The notes beneath the pieces are model-generated. The model made no database searches and was not told where the DNA came from. It saw only the letters and a list, made by a program, of their open reading frames with translations. DNA of 14,747 nucleotides from an uncultured Dialister sp. (GTDB lineage Bacteria > Bacillota > Negativicutes > Veillonellales > Dialisteraceae), in contig CAKPUX010000050.1 of NCBI GenBank assembly GCA_934193095.1, positions 1 to 14,747 of the forward strand, written 5' to 3'. Positions 1-6,420 of the stretch are shown here, in pieces (position 1 is the stretch's first letter; each line of letters begins with the position of its first letter). A program made the translations under genes and the position numbers.

Positions 1-75
1 TTGCACTGCCTATGCAGTGTACACTGTATGTCTAAAGATTACCCCCTCTGTGTCCAATTTTAGTTTACCACTTCA

Positions 76-325
76 GTTGGCTAAGCTCTTTTTCGCCTTC
101 GGCCAACCCCTGCCCTTCGGGCATCCCCCTTCCATCGGAAGGGGGGGGGTAGATGGGCTACTCATCCCGCTTCTCCCTCCTTCCTTTGGAAGGAGGTGGC
201 GCGTAGCGCCGGAGGTTGGCTTCGCTCTCTTTCGCCTTCGGCCAACCCCCTTCGGGCATCCCCCTTCCATCGGAAGGGGGGTAGATTTCTCACCGCTTCT
301 CCTGCTTTTCTCCGGAAGGAGAAGA
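76..325. repeat. Tandem composite repeat made of short hairpins
   Basis: Two similar units stand head to tail, about 76-200 and 215-325. Each begins with GTTGGC, closes a stem with GCCAAC, and continues through CTTCGGGC into a perfect CCCCCTTCC-atc-GGAAGGGGG hairpin, then a CTTCTCC...GGAAGGAG hairpin. A GGCGCGTAGCGCC hairpin joins the units. No coding signal or U-rich terminator tail is evident, although the block sits just beyond the stop of the minus-strand beta-subunit gene and may form the folded 3' end of its transcript. Bases 1-75 hold nothing I can assign apart from a small CACTGC-ctat-GCAGTG inverted repeat. Confidence 0.7.
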
Positions 326-329
326 TCTG

Positions 330-1196
330 CTATCTAAATTCCTTGCAGAGGTCGTCGAAGACTTCCTGGCTCGGCTTTTCTACATAGTCGACGAGCACGA
401 TATCTTTGGACGGTACGATGTCGCCAAAAGGAAGGGCGCCGGTCTCTTCGTAGATGACGCCGGTGACGAGGCTGTCGGTCTCTGCGAGGAGGTGGAAGGC
501 CTGGGCTTTGCTGGTCGGGTCATAGGATTCGCGGACGTCGGAGATCTTCTTCAGGTGAGTGTTGTACCATTCGACAGTATTGAAATGGTTGAAGGTGACG
601 CACGGGGTGAAGATATTGACGTAGGAGAAGCCTTTGTGGTCGACGGCTTTTTCAATGATGTCGACGAGGTTCTTGCCATCGATGGCATAGGCCTGCGCAA
701 CGAAGGTAGCACCGGCTGCGATGGCCATGGAGGGCGCATCGAGCGGGGTCATCGGGTTGCCGTCCGGGGTGGTCTTGGTGACGAAGCCCTGGGAGGAGGC
801 CGGAGAGGTCTGGCCTTTGGTGAGGCCGTAGACCTGATTATCAAAGACGAGGTAGGTAATGTCCATATTTCTCTTCATCGCATGCATGGCGTGGCCGAGG
901 CCGATGGCATAGGAGTCGCCGTCGCCGGAGCAGACGATCATATGGGTATCCTTGTTTGCACACTTGATGCCCTGTGCGAAGGGAAGGGCTCTGCCGTGGG
1001 TGGTATGGGCGCCGTAGCAGTACTGGTAGCCGCCGATACGGGACGAGCAGCCGATACCGGAAATCAGGGTGATGTCTTCATTCGCCCAGCCTTTTTTGGC
1101 GCAGACGGCGCTGATGGCATTCTGAATGCCGTAGTCGCCGCAGCCGGGGCACCAGTTCGGAATAATGGTATTTTTATAGTCGCGCGGTGATGCCAT
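330..1196 (-). CDS. korB: 2-oxoacid:ferredoxin oxidoreductase, beta subunit (KorB-like)
   Basis: This is a 288-residue thiamine-diphosphate subunit of a 2-oxoacid:ferredoxin oxidoreductase. Such enzymes oxidatively decarboxylate a 2-oxoacid to acyl-CoA with reduction of ferredoxin, or run in reverse, in the cytoplasm. Visible motifs are CPGCG at residues 16-20, Cys50 and Cys199 (with Cys16 and Cys19, the likely [4Fe-4S] ligands), and the ThDP/Mg site GDGD at 91-94 followed by DNQVYGLTKGQTSP from 119. The length matches the short KorB type. I chose the ATG at 1196 because AAGGAGG lies nine bases upstream (1206-1212); an upstream in-frame start would overlap the alpha gene. The alpha gene stops one base before this start, so the two are co-transcribed and probably translationally coupled. 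2-oxoglutarate is the likeliest substrate from the KorAB-type architecture; other 2-oxoacids cannot be excluded. Confidence 0.9.
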   Translation of the reverse strand: MASPRDYKNTIIPNWCPGCGDYGIQNAISAVCAKKGWANEDITLISGIGCSSRIGGYQYCYGAHTTHGRALPFAQGIKCANKDTHMIVCSGDGDSYAIGLGHAMHAMKRNMDITYLVFDNQVYGLTKGQTSPASSQGFVTKTTPDGNPMTPLDAPSMAIAAGATFVAQAYAIDGKNLVDIIEKAVDHKGFSYVNIFTPCVTFNHFNTVEWYNTHLKKISDVRESYDPTSKAQAFHLLAETDSLVTGVIYEETGALPFGDIVPSKDIVLVDYVEKPSQEVFDDLCKEFR

Positions 1197-1197
1197 C

Positions 1198-2946
1198 TTA
1201 GAAGACCTCCTTAGCTTTTTTGAGAATGGTGGATGCCGTGAACGGGGTGCCGTCGTACTGCAGGCAGGACAGCAGCTTGTCATGGCAGGAGAAATGAATC
1301 GCAAAGAGCTCGCGGAGCTGCTCGGTCAGGTCTTCTTCTACGATGAGGACTTTCTTCGCACCTTCGATGTAGGGGCGCAGCGCTTCAGCCGGGAATGGCG
1401 AGAGCAGGCGCAGGTGCAGGTGGTTCACTTTCTTGCCTTCTGCCTCGAGTGCTTCGCAGGCTTCATCGATCGCACCGCCGGTGGAGGTGATGCCTACGAG
1501 GAGCAGGTCGCATTCTGTATCTTCATGATTGACGTAGAATGTGGTAATCGCCGCCGGTACGCCGGCAAATTTGCGATGACGCTTTTCCATCTCCATCACA
1601 CGGTCGCCCACGCCTTCCGCCGGTTTGCCGAAGACATTGTGTTCGAGGCCGGTGGAGAGGAACATGCCGTTCTTCACGCCCGGGATGGTTCTCGGGGAGA
1701 TGCCGTCTTCCACATCTTCGAAACGATGGAAGTATTCTTTCTTCTTCGTATCGAGTTCCGGCAGTCCTTCGCGGATGAGCTTGCCGCGTTCGATGCCGAC
1801 GCGGTGAAGGTCAAAGGCGGGGACGGACTGCTTGCACATGCCGAACTGCAGGTCGGAAAGGACGATGACCGGAGTCTGGAACTTTTCAGCAAGGTTGAAG
1901 GCTTCCTGGGTGATGTAGTAGCAGTCTTCGATAGAAGCGGCCGCAAGGACGATCTTTTCCGCATCGCCATGGCCGGAGCCGATCGCATAGCGGATGTCGC
2001 TCTGTTCCACCTTGGTCGCCATGCCCGTGGACGGGCCGGCACGCATGACATCGATGATGACGACCGGGATCTCTGCGGTCGCTGCCATGGAGATCGACTC
2101 TGCCATCAGGGAGAGCCCTGGGCCGGAGGTCGCAGTGAAGGCACGAACGCCTGCATAGCCGCCGCCCATCGCCATCATGCAGGAAGAGAGCTCATCTTCG
2201 GTCTGTACGACAGTGCCATGGATCTTATGGATGACTTTGATCATGTATTCCATGATCTCCGTCGCCGGCGTGATCGGGTAGGATGCCATGAAGCGGGCCC
2301 CTGCGGAAATCGCGCCAAGCGCTGCTGCTTCATTACCGAGCAGGTAGAGCTGGTCCTTCTTCGGCGGGGTCGCGAGCTTTCCAAGCTCTACGCCGTGCAT
2401 CGCAGCGATGGCGGTATCATAGCCGTCCTTGAAGATCGCCTTGTTTTTAGAAATGATTTCATCGCCCTTCTTGGCAAAGCGATCAGCGATGAAGCCGTAG
2501 AATGGTTCTTCCGGGAATCCCAGCACGCCGGCACTCATGCCGAGGGCTGCGATATTCTTCATCTGCATGCTGCCGTATTTCTTCGCCAGCTCCGTGATCG
2601 GGAGCGCGAGGAACATGCGTCCGGTATGTGCTTCAAATTTCGGGTGGAAAGCATCATCGGCGATGATGACGCCGCCTTCCGGCACTTCCTTGCCATGGAT
2701 ATCGATCGTTTCCTGATCGAGTGCGACCAGACAGTCTACATGCTCGCCAATGGTCGCGATTTCTTTCGTCGCAATACGCAGCGCAATGGTGGTGTGGCCG
2801 CCCTTGATACGGGAAGCAAAGAGACGCTGGCTGAACAGAGAGTATCCTTCCTGCGCCAGGACCTTGCCGAGGATCTCACCGCAGGACTCGACACCCTGTC
2901 CCTGCTGGCCGCCCATCTTCCAGATAAAATCACGTTTCGTTTCCAA
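1198..2946 (-). CDS. korA: 2-oxoacid:ferredoxin oxidoreductase, fused gamma-alpha subunit (KorA-like)
   Basis: A 582-residue protein joins a gamma domain (about residues 1-190, with GGQQGQG at 12-18) to an alpha/pyrimidine-binding domain (about 200-582, with YPITPATE at 223-230, TSGPGLSLM at 273-281 and RAGPSTGMATKVEQSD at 302-317). It pairs with the beta subunit immediately downstream to form a two-subunit KorAB-type enzyme feeding electrons to ferredoxin. No separate ferredoxin-like delta subunit is seen next to it, which is usual for this fused type. I chose a TTG start at 2946 because AAGGAGG sits eight bases upstream and the family's N-terminal GxGGQGQG-type loop follows at once. The longer in-frame reading from 3030 would place the leader hairpin and this ribosome-binding site inside the protein, so I reject it. 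Confidence 0.9.
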   Translation of the reverse strand: METKRDFIWKMGGQQGQGVESCGEILGKVLAQEGYSLFSQRLFASRIKGGHTTIALRIATKEIATIGEHVDCLVALDQETIDIHGKEVPEGGVIIADDAFHPKFEAHTGRMFLALPITELAKKYGSMQMKNIAALGMSAGVLGFPEEPFYGFIADRFAKKGDEIISKNKAIFKDGYDTAIAAMHGVELGKLATPPKKDQLYLLGNEAAALGAISAGARFMASYPITPATEIMEYMIKVIHKIHGTVVQTEDELSSCMMAMGGGYAGVRAFTATSGPGLSLMAESISMAATAEIPVVIIDVMRAGPSTGMATKVEQSDIRYAIGSGHGDAEKIVLAAASIEDCYYITQEAFNLAEKFQTPVIVLSDLQFGMCKQSVPAFDLHRVGIERGKLIREGLPELDTKKKEYFHRFEDVEDGISPRTIPGVKNGMFLSTGLEHNVFGKPAEGVGDRVMEMEKRHRKFAGVPAAITTFYVNHEDTECDLLLVGITSTGGAIDEACEALEAEGKKVNHLHLRLLSPFPAEALRPYIEGAKKVLIVEEDLTEQLRELFAIHFSCHDKLLSCLQYDGTPFTASTILKKAKEVF

Positions 2947-2980
2947 TCCGTTTTCCTCCTTGATAGGGAAATGCTGAGGA

Positions 2981-3009
2981 AAGGAAGGCCGCGAGAGCCG
3001 CCCTTCCTT
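2981..3009 (-). promoter_or_regulatory. Leader hairpin of the korAB operon
   Basis: AAGGAAGG and CCTTCCTT (2981-2988 and 3002-3009) form an 8-bp stem around a 13-base loop in the 5' leader, between the promoter and the ribosome-binding site of the TTG start. The stem strand AAGGAAGG resembles the true Shine-Dalgarno sequence, so it could compete for ribosomes or affect mRNA stability. No known riboswitch is recognised. Confidence 0.4.
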
Positions 3010-3042
3010 GTGACCGCAATACACACTCACATTAACTAATTT

Positions 3043-3051
3043 ATTATACCA
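3043..3051 (-). promoter_or_regulatory. Extended -10 promoter of korAB
   Basis: Read on the minus strand, TGGTATAAT is a perfect extended -10 element with no convincing -35 box. It lies about 97 bases upstream of the TTG start, giving a leader of about 90 bases. The surroundings are AT-rich, unlike the GC-rich gene. Confidence 0.6.
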
Positions 3052-3112
3052 TAATATAAAGAGTGAATAATTAGAATATTTTTATAATCCGTTCAAACGA
3101 GGGATAGAGGGG

Positions 3113-3260
3113 TAGTCCGTGGGGCGTGCTGCCCTTTGATTACGTTGTGAAAGAGGTTCAACAGGTTCTATAGGTTCTGAGGGTTCAAAAGGGGGTGGTG
3201 CGGCGCGTAAAAATCAGAAGCGCCGCGGAGTATAAATAATGGCGATATCCGAAAGTGGCA
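3113..3260 (+). repeat. Modular intergenic repeat, copy 1
   Basis: The unit runs from a CCGTGGGGCG...TTGATTA block (3117-3142) through four degenerate GGTTCA/T motifs (about 3154-3186) to GGTGGT and the hairpin GCGGCGC (3200-3206) / GCGCCGC (3220-3226) with an A-rich loop, then CGGAG and a CGATATCCG tail. Copies are at 4062-4174 and 13601-13746 (both reversed) and 5741-5890. No gene lies here. Confidence 0.75.
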
Positions 3261-3265
3261 TGGAA

Positions 3266-3323
3266 GTCACTAGTCGCCAGTCACTCGTGACACCTAATCC
3301 CTAGCCACTAATCCCTAATCCCT
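3266..3323. repeat. Degenerate heptamer array, copy 1
   Basis: On the minus strand the segment is built from imperfect 7-base units of the type YTAGKGA (such as TTAGGGA and CTAGTGA), partly interrupted in the middle. Scattered related units continue to about 3390. The same motif forms a cleaner array at 5896-5956. It lacks the spacers of a CRISPR array. Confidence 0.6.
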
Positions 3324-3336
3324 GCTTTTAAACTTG

Positions 3337-3345
3337 TGGTAGAAT
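3337..3345 (+). promoter_or_regulatory. Possible extended -10 promoter for the small plus-strand gene
   Basis: TGGTAGAAT matches an extended -10 box at five of six hexamer positions. It lies about 150 bases before the small gene at 3495 and has no clear -35 box. The leader would include the left 49-bp direct repeat. Confidence 0.35.
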
Positions 3346-3401
3346 AAGAAAAATGGGGATTTTTGTGGCTAGCGACTGAGAACTGGGATTAGAAATTCGC
3401 A

Positions 3402-3450
3402 CCAACTGAGCAGATCCTTGAAGAAGGGGCGCGCCGAAGGCACAAGATGG
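3402..3450 (+). repeat. Left 49-bp direct repeat flanking the small gene
   Basis: This begins CCAACTGAGCAG and continues through CCTTGAAGAAGG and a GCGCGCC...GGC hairpin-like stretch. It matches 3769-3817 at 42 of 49 positions by eye, in the same orientation. The two copies bracket the small gene. Confidence 0.75.
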
Positions 3451-3494
3451 TTTTCCCCACCGATAGCCCCCATGTTTATAAAGGAGGTTTTCTT

Positions 3495-3776
3495 ATGATG
3501 TACCCTTACATGACGCTGGATGATGGCACGGAAATCGTCCACTCGGAGCTGATTTCCAAAGACGGCACGGAACACGTCATTGTCCACTTCGAGCGGCCGA
3601 CAGAAGACGGTTTCGACGACGCCCGTTGCGAGCTTCCCTCCTATACTTGGACTGATGTTCACGGATTTTCCAAGGAAGAACTGGCGCTCTTCGATGAGAT
3701 GGTGCGCGCGAACGCGCACCTGTTCTTTTCATCTGCTGCGCACCAACCAAGCAGCGTCGTTTCTCCCTCCAACTGA
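3495..3776 (+). CDS. Small uncharacterised acidic protein (93 aa)
   Basis: This is the only gene on the plus strand. AAGGAGG at 3481-3487 stands seven bases before ATG 3495 (ten before the adjacent ATG 3498), so initiation looks strong. The sequence is acidic and compact, with recognisable segments TEIVHSELISKDGTEHVIVHF, ERPTEDGFDDARCELPSYTW and GFSKEELALFDEMVRANAHL. From memory, short uncharacterised Firmicutes proteins share the ERPTEDGFDxARCxLP...GFSxEE pattern; their function is unknown to me. There is no signal peptide, membrane segment or catalytic motif. The last dozen residues (from about HQPSS) are low-complexity, and the TGA stop lies inside the right flanking repeat, so the natural C-terminus may have been replaced by repeat DNA. 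Confidence 0.75.
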   Translation: MMYPYMTLDDGTEIVHSELISKDGTEHVIVHFERPTEDGFDDARCELPSYTWTDVHGFSKEELALFDEMVRANAHLFFSSAAHQPSSVVSPSN

Positions 3777-3817
3777 GCAGGCCCTTGAAGAAGGGCCGCG
3801 CCAAAGGCGCAGGATAG
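3769..3817 (+). repeat. Right 49-bp direct repeat, containing the stop codon of the small gene
   Basis: The partner of 3402-3450. The TGA in CCAACTGAGCAG (3774-3776) ends the small gene. It contains mini-hairpins GCCCTT-gaag-AAGGGC and GCGCC-aaa-GGCGC. Confidence 0.75.
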
Positions 3818-3818
3818 A

Positions 3819-3835
3819 GTGCCCCGAAGGGGCAC
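3819..3835 (+). other. Strong short hairpin after the small gene
   Basis: GTGCCCC-gaa-GGGGCAC is a perfect 7-bp stem, third in a run of hairpins following the small gene's stop. It lacks a U-tract, so it is a folded 3' end rather than a proven intrinsic terminator. Confidence 0.45.
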
Positions 3836-3894
3836 AATTCGCCGTAGCGGTGTGTAGCATTTGTTAGACGCCCATCCCCCCACGACGTCACTCC

Positions 3895-4061
3895 GAGCGT
3901 AGCCCTCAATCTTTGTTGCAGCGGAGCTCCGCGTCCAGTGCGCTGTCTTATCATTGCATGAAACACCGTTCTCCGTAATACGGTGTCTCCCGTTTCCCTT
4001 CGTCAAATACTCGACACTTGACCGCGAACGAAAAAGATTCCTCCACTTCGGCCTCCTGACG
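3895..4061. repeat. Degenerate foldback element with CGTCA/TGACG ends, copy 1
   Basis: The left arm starts with CGTCACTCCGAG and contains AATCTTT; the right arm ends with AAAGATTCC...CCTGACG. The arms are imperfect inverted copies about 35 bp long. Inside are smaller hairpins, for example CGGAGCTCCG. The same arms, much better preserved, are at 13457-13600. Both elements sit immediately beside a reversed copy of the GCGGCGC module. Confidence 0.5.
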
Positions 4062-4174
4062 TTACGGGAATACCGCTATCTCAAACTCCGCGGCGCTTCC
4101 CTATTATTTTGCGCCGCACCACCCCCGCCCTACCCACTGAACCCATTGAACCTGTTTAACCCCCTGAACCCCAA
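4062..4174 (-). repeat. Modular intergenic repeat, copy 2 (reversed)
   Basis: Read on the minus strand it has GGTTCA-type motifs, GGTGGT, the GCGGCGC/GCGCCGC hairpin (4090-4096 and 4111-4117), then CGGAGTTTGAGATAGCGGTA. It lies directly beyond the aldehyde dehydrogenase terminator. No coding signal is seen. Confidence 0.75.
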
Positions 4175-4177
4175 CCC

Positions 4178-4207
4178 AAAAGCCCGCTCCTCACGGAGCG
4201 GGCTTTT
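4178..4207 (-). terminator. Intrinsic terminator of the aldehyde dehydrogenase gene
   Basis: A perfect 13-bp stem, AAAAGCCCGCTCC and GGAGCGGGCTTTT (4178-4190 and 4195-4207), with a 4-base loop. It is eleven bases past the stop on the minus strand. It is symmetrical enough to act in both directions. Confidence 0.85.
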
Positions 4208-4218
4208 GCGTGACTTAT

Positions 4219-5700
4219 TTATTTGATATCATACATCCCACTGACGCCATCCTTCAGGTTGATGAAAATATTCTTCATCTGGCTGTAGTGTTCGAGCATG
4301 ACCTTGTGCGTTTCACGACCGATGCCGGACTGCTTGTAGCCGCCAAAAGGTGCGCCTGCCGGCAGATCGTTGTAGGTATTCACCCACATACGGCCGGTGC
4401 GGACACTGCGTGCGACCTTCATGGCTGTATTGATATTCTTGGTGAATACCGCGCCGCCGAGACCGTACACGCTGTCATTGGCCAGCGCGATGACTTCGTC
4501 AGCGGTCTTGAATTTCTGTACTACGACGACTGGTCCGAAGATTTCTTCCTGGCACACGCGGCAGTCCGGCTTGTCGGTGACAAGGATGGTCGGTTCCATG
4601 AAGTAGCCCTTGTCACAGCCGTTTGCTGTATAGCGTTTGCCGCCCGTCACGAGGGTCGCGCCCTCTTCAATGCCGATCTTGACATAATTCAGGACTTTAT
4701 CCTGCTGGGATTTGTAAATCTGCGCACCGAGCTGGGTCGAGGGATCCGTCGGATCACCGATCTTGACCGCTTCGAAGGTCGCTTTCAGATGCTTTAGGAA
4801 TTCATCGAAGATGCCTTCCTGGACAAAGAGACGAGAGCCGGCGCAGCAGACCTGTCCCTGATTGAAGAGGATGCCCTTGCAGGCGCCGTCGATGGCCTGG
4901 GAAAGGTCGCAGTCGTCAAAGACGATGTTCGCGGATTTCCCGCCGAGCTCAAGCGTACAGGGAATGAGCTTGTCGCAGGCCGCCTGATACACGCCGTGGC
5001 CGACTTCGGTAGAGCCTGTGAAAGCGAGCTTATCCAGATCCGGATGGTCGAGCAGCCACTGGCCGGACTTCGAGCCCTTGCCGGTGATGACATTGACCAC
5101 GCCCTTCGGCAGGACGTCCTGAATGAGACGCATGAATTCCATCAAAGACAGCGATGTGTGAGAGGATGGCTTCATGACGATGGTATTGCCCGCCGCGAGC
5201 GCCGGAGCGAGCTTCCAGCATGCCATGGTGAAGGGGAAATTCCACGGGATGACCTGACCGACCACGCCGACCGGTTCATGAAGGATGAGCGACATGGTAT
5301 TGTCATCGATCATCGTCGCACTGCCCTCCCACGCACGGAGGCAGCCTGCAAAGTAGCGGAAATGGTCGCTGCCGAGCGGGACATCCGCTGCCTTCGTCTC
5401 GCGGATCGGCTTGCCGTTGTCGAGCGTCTCCATGAGAGCGAGGTGATCGGCATTGGCATCGATGATGTCTGCGATCTTGAGAAGAAGATTCTGTCTTTCG
5501 ACGGGGGAAGTCTTCGACCAAGCCGGGAGCGCCGCGCGAGCCGCTTTCACAGCTTTGTCTACATCTTCCTTCGTCGCTTCCGCAAAGAGAGCGAGCTCTT
5601 CGCCATTCGCCGGATTGTGCGCTGCAAAAGTCGCGCCGTCACCCGCAGGAACGAATTCACCGTTAATAAAAAGTCCGTACTGTTTCTGGATGTCTGCCAT
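4219..5700 (-). CDS. NAD(P)-dependent aldehyde dehydrogenase (ALDH superfamily)
   Basis: This 493-residue cytoplasmic enzyme oxidises an aldehyde to the carboxylic acid with NAD(P)+. The classical ALDH signatures are all present: WNFP with Asn154, MKPSS with Lys177, FTGSTEVG at 227-234, LELGGK with the general base Glu251, NQGQVCCAG with catalytic Cys285, EEIFGPV, and PFGGYKQSGIGRE near the C-terminus. Length is normal for the family and the gene is intact. I chose ATG 5700 because AAGGAAGG lies eight bases upstream; an in-frame ATG at 5748 has no such site. The substrate is not readable from sequence; the motifs are closest to the broad ALDH1/2 and acetaldehyde-oxidising group rather than CoA-acylating enzymes. 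It has its own terminator, and its nearest strong promoter is remote (6167-6195). Confidence 0.93.
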   Translation of the reverse strand: MADIQKQYGLFINGEFVPAGDGATFAAHNPANGEELALFAEATKEDVDKAVKAARAALPAWSKTSPVERQNLLLKIADIIDANADHLALMETLDNGKPIRETKAADVPLGSDHFRYFAGCLRAWEGSATMIDDNTMSLILHEPVGVVGQVIPWNFPFTMACWKLAPALAAGNTIVMKPSSHTSLSLMEFMRLIQDVLPKGVVNVITGKGSKSGQWLLDHPDLDKLAFTGSTEVGHGVYQAACDKLIPCTLELGGKSANIVFDDCDLSQAIDGACKGILFNQGQVCCAGSRLFVQEGIFDEFLKHLKATFEAVKIGDPTDPSTQLGAQIYKSQQDKVLNYVKIGIEEGATLVTGGKRYTANGCDKGYFMEPTILVTDKPDCRVCQEEIFGPVVVVQKFKTADEVIALANDSVYGLGGAVFTKNINTAMKVARSVRTGRMWVNTYNDLPAGAPFGGYKQSGIGRETHKVMLEHYSQMKNIFINLKDGVSGMYDIK

Positions 5701-5740
5701 AAGAATGACCTTCCTTTCAGAAATGGAAGAGAGGAAATAT

Positions 5741-5890
5741 GGGTTCAAGGTTCAGGGTTAGCCCGTGGGGCGGCTCCGTCCATTGATTATGAATGAAAGC
5801 TTTGCGCGAATGAGGAATTAGGAATGGTGGTGCGGCGCATAAAATGATGGAAGCGCCGCGGAGGTTTGAAACTAGCGGTTTTCTCGTATC
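5741..5890 (+). repeat. Modular intergenic repeat, copy 3
   Basis: GGGTTCAAGGTTCAGGG (5741-5757) is followed by CCCGTGGGGCGGCTCCG, TTGATTA, GGTGGT and the hairpin GCGGCGC/GCGCCGC (5832-5838 and 5853-5859), then CGGAGGTTTGAAACTAGCGG. The CCGTGGGGCG...TTGATTA block is shared with 3117-3142, but the order of the GGTTCA array and this block is swapped. It falls in the aldehyde dehydrogenase leader. Confidence 0.75.
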
Positions 5891-5895
5891 GCAAA

Positions 5896-5956
5896 CCTAA
5901 TCCCTAGCTACTAATCCCTAATCACTAATCCCTAGTCCCTAGTCACTAGTCACTAG
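5896..5956. repeat. Heptamer array, copy 2
   Basis: On the minus strand about eight near-tandem 7-base units follow each other: CTAGTGA twice, CTAGGGA twice, TTAGTGA, TTAGGGA, then a broken unit and CTAGGGA. The consensus is YTAGKGA. Variable copy number would be expected of such an array. Confidence 0.7.
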
Positions 5957-5982
5957 CAACCAGCCACTCCTAGCCCCCTCTT

Positions 5983-6146
5983 CCGATATAGAAATCCATC
6001 GGGATGCTTACGATTGGGCGGTGATCCCGGATGGGGAAATGCATACAGCGGGAAATCGGTCTACCTCAAAAGCAGTATACCTTTATTTTCCATCGCGTCA
6101 TTAAGAAATACAACCTTTCATACTGTTCGATAGTCACTTTCTTAAT
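5983..6146 (-). ncRNA. Structured leader or small-RNA candidate upstream of aldehyde dehydrogenase
   Basis: Immediately downstream of a strong minus-strand promoter are nested inverted repeats: ATTAAGAAA/TTTCTTAAT (6100-6108 and 6138-6146), GGTATAC/GTAGACC (6058-6064 and 6075-6081, one mismatch), and a 10-bp stem CCATCGGGAT with ATCCC-g-GATGG (5996-6005 and 6024-6034) enclosed by CCGAT/ATCGG (5983-5987 and 6055-6059). The second and outer stems overlap by two bases, so they could be alternatives. No open reading frame of note occupies the region. I recognise no known riboswitch, T-box or 6S RNA. It may be a leader, an independent RNA or a decayed element. Confidence 0.35.
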
Positions 6147-6166
6147 TTATCGGTGCTGATGTGTAC

Positions 6167-6195
6167 ATTATAGCACGAAAGTTTTCGATATTCAA
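6167..6195 (-). promoter_or_regulatory. Strong sigma-70-type promoter far upstream of aldehyde dehydrogenase
   Basis: Minus strand: TTGAAT, 17 bases, TATAAT, with TGC before the -10 giving an extended -10. The first gene downstream on this strand is the aldehyde dehydrogenase at 5700, so the leader would be about 460 bases. The same pattern, TTGAATAT...GTGCTATAWT, appears in the predicted porin promoter at 13359-13388. Confidence 0.6.
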
Positions 6196-6256
6196 GAGAG
6201 TCGATATAGTGATGGTTATCAGTTGACTACATACCGCTGACCGCCTGCCGTGACAA

Positions 6257-6320
6257 AGTTTTGGGATTCAAATCCTAAAACTCTTGACTTTCGTAGACTT
6301 TTGGGATTTGAATCCTAAAA
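6257..6320. promoter_or_regulatory. Pair of operator-like palindromes with 40-bp spacing
   Basis: Two near-identical palindromes, AGTTTTGGGATT-c-AAATCCTAAAACT (6257-6282) and TTTTGGGATT-tg-AATCCTAAAA (6299-6320), have centres 40 bp apart, close to four helical turns. They resemble a double operator but lie between the aldehyde dehydrogenase promoter and the toxin terminator, with no intact gene they obviously control. A short open stretch beyond them (about 6327-6400, plus strand) could be the remnant of a lost gene. Confidence 0.5.
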
Positions 6321-6383
6321 CTTTTTGAAAGAAAACTCATTGGAGATGATGAGCCCAGGGAGATGCTGAAGCAGTTCATAAAT

Positions 6384-6420
6384 GCAAAAACGCCCGTTTT
6401 ACAAGAACAGGCGTTTTTGC
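6384..6420 (-). terminator. Intrinsic terminator of the yoeB-like toxin gene
   Basis: GCAAAAACGCC and GGCGTTTTTGC (6384-6394 and 6410-6420) form a perfect 11-bp stem directly after the toxin stop codon, with T-rich sequence on the minus strand. Confidence 0.8.

Noticed and set aside
17..337. Open frames through the hairpin-rich repeat
   Set aside because: They translate inverted repeats into low-complexity Pro/Arg/Gly peptides, and both strands are equally open.
492..1190. A 232-codon plus-strand frame opposite korB
   Set aside because: Its composition is a by-product of the beta-subunit codons; there is no start signal or known domain.
1282..3039. A 585-codon open frame on the plus strand opposite korA
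   Set aside because: It is an antisense shadow of a GC-rich, strongly recognisable gene. No family motif or ribosome site supports it.
4178..4207. An attachment or recombination site, because of its perfect symmetry
   Set aside because: Its position right after a stop codon, with GC-rich stem and A/T tails, fits an ordinary intrinsic terminator.
5896..5956. A CRISPR array
   Set aside because: Units are 7 bases, contiguous and without unique spacers; no cas gene is present.
5983..6146. A known riboswitch, T-box leader or 6S RNA
   Set aside because: I could not find the T-box TGGNACCGCG element or any familiar aptamer core, and the stem pattern does not match 6S as I know it. It is left as an unassigned structured region.
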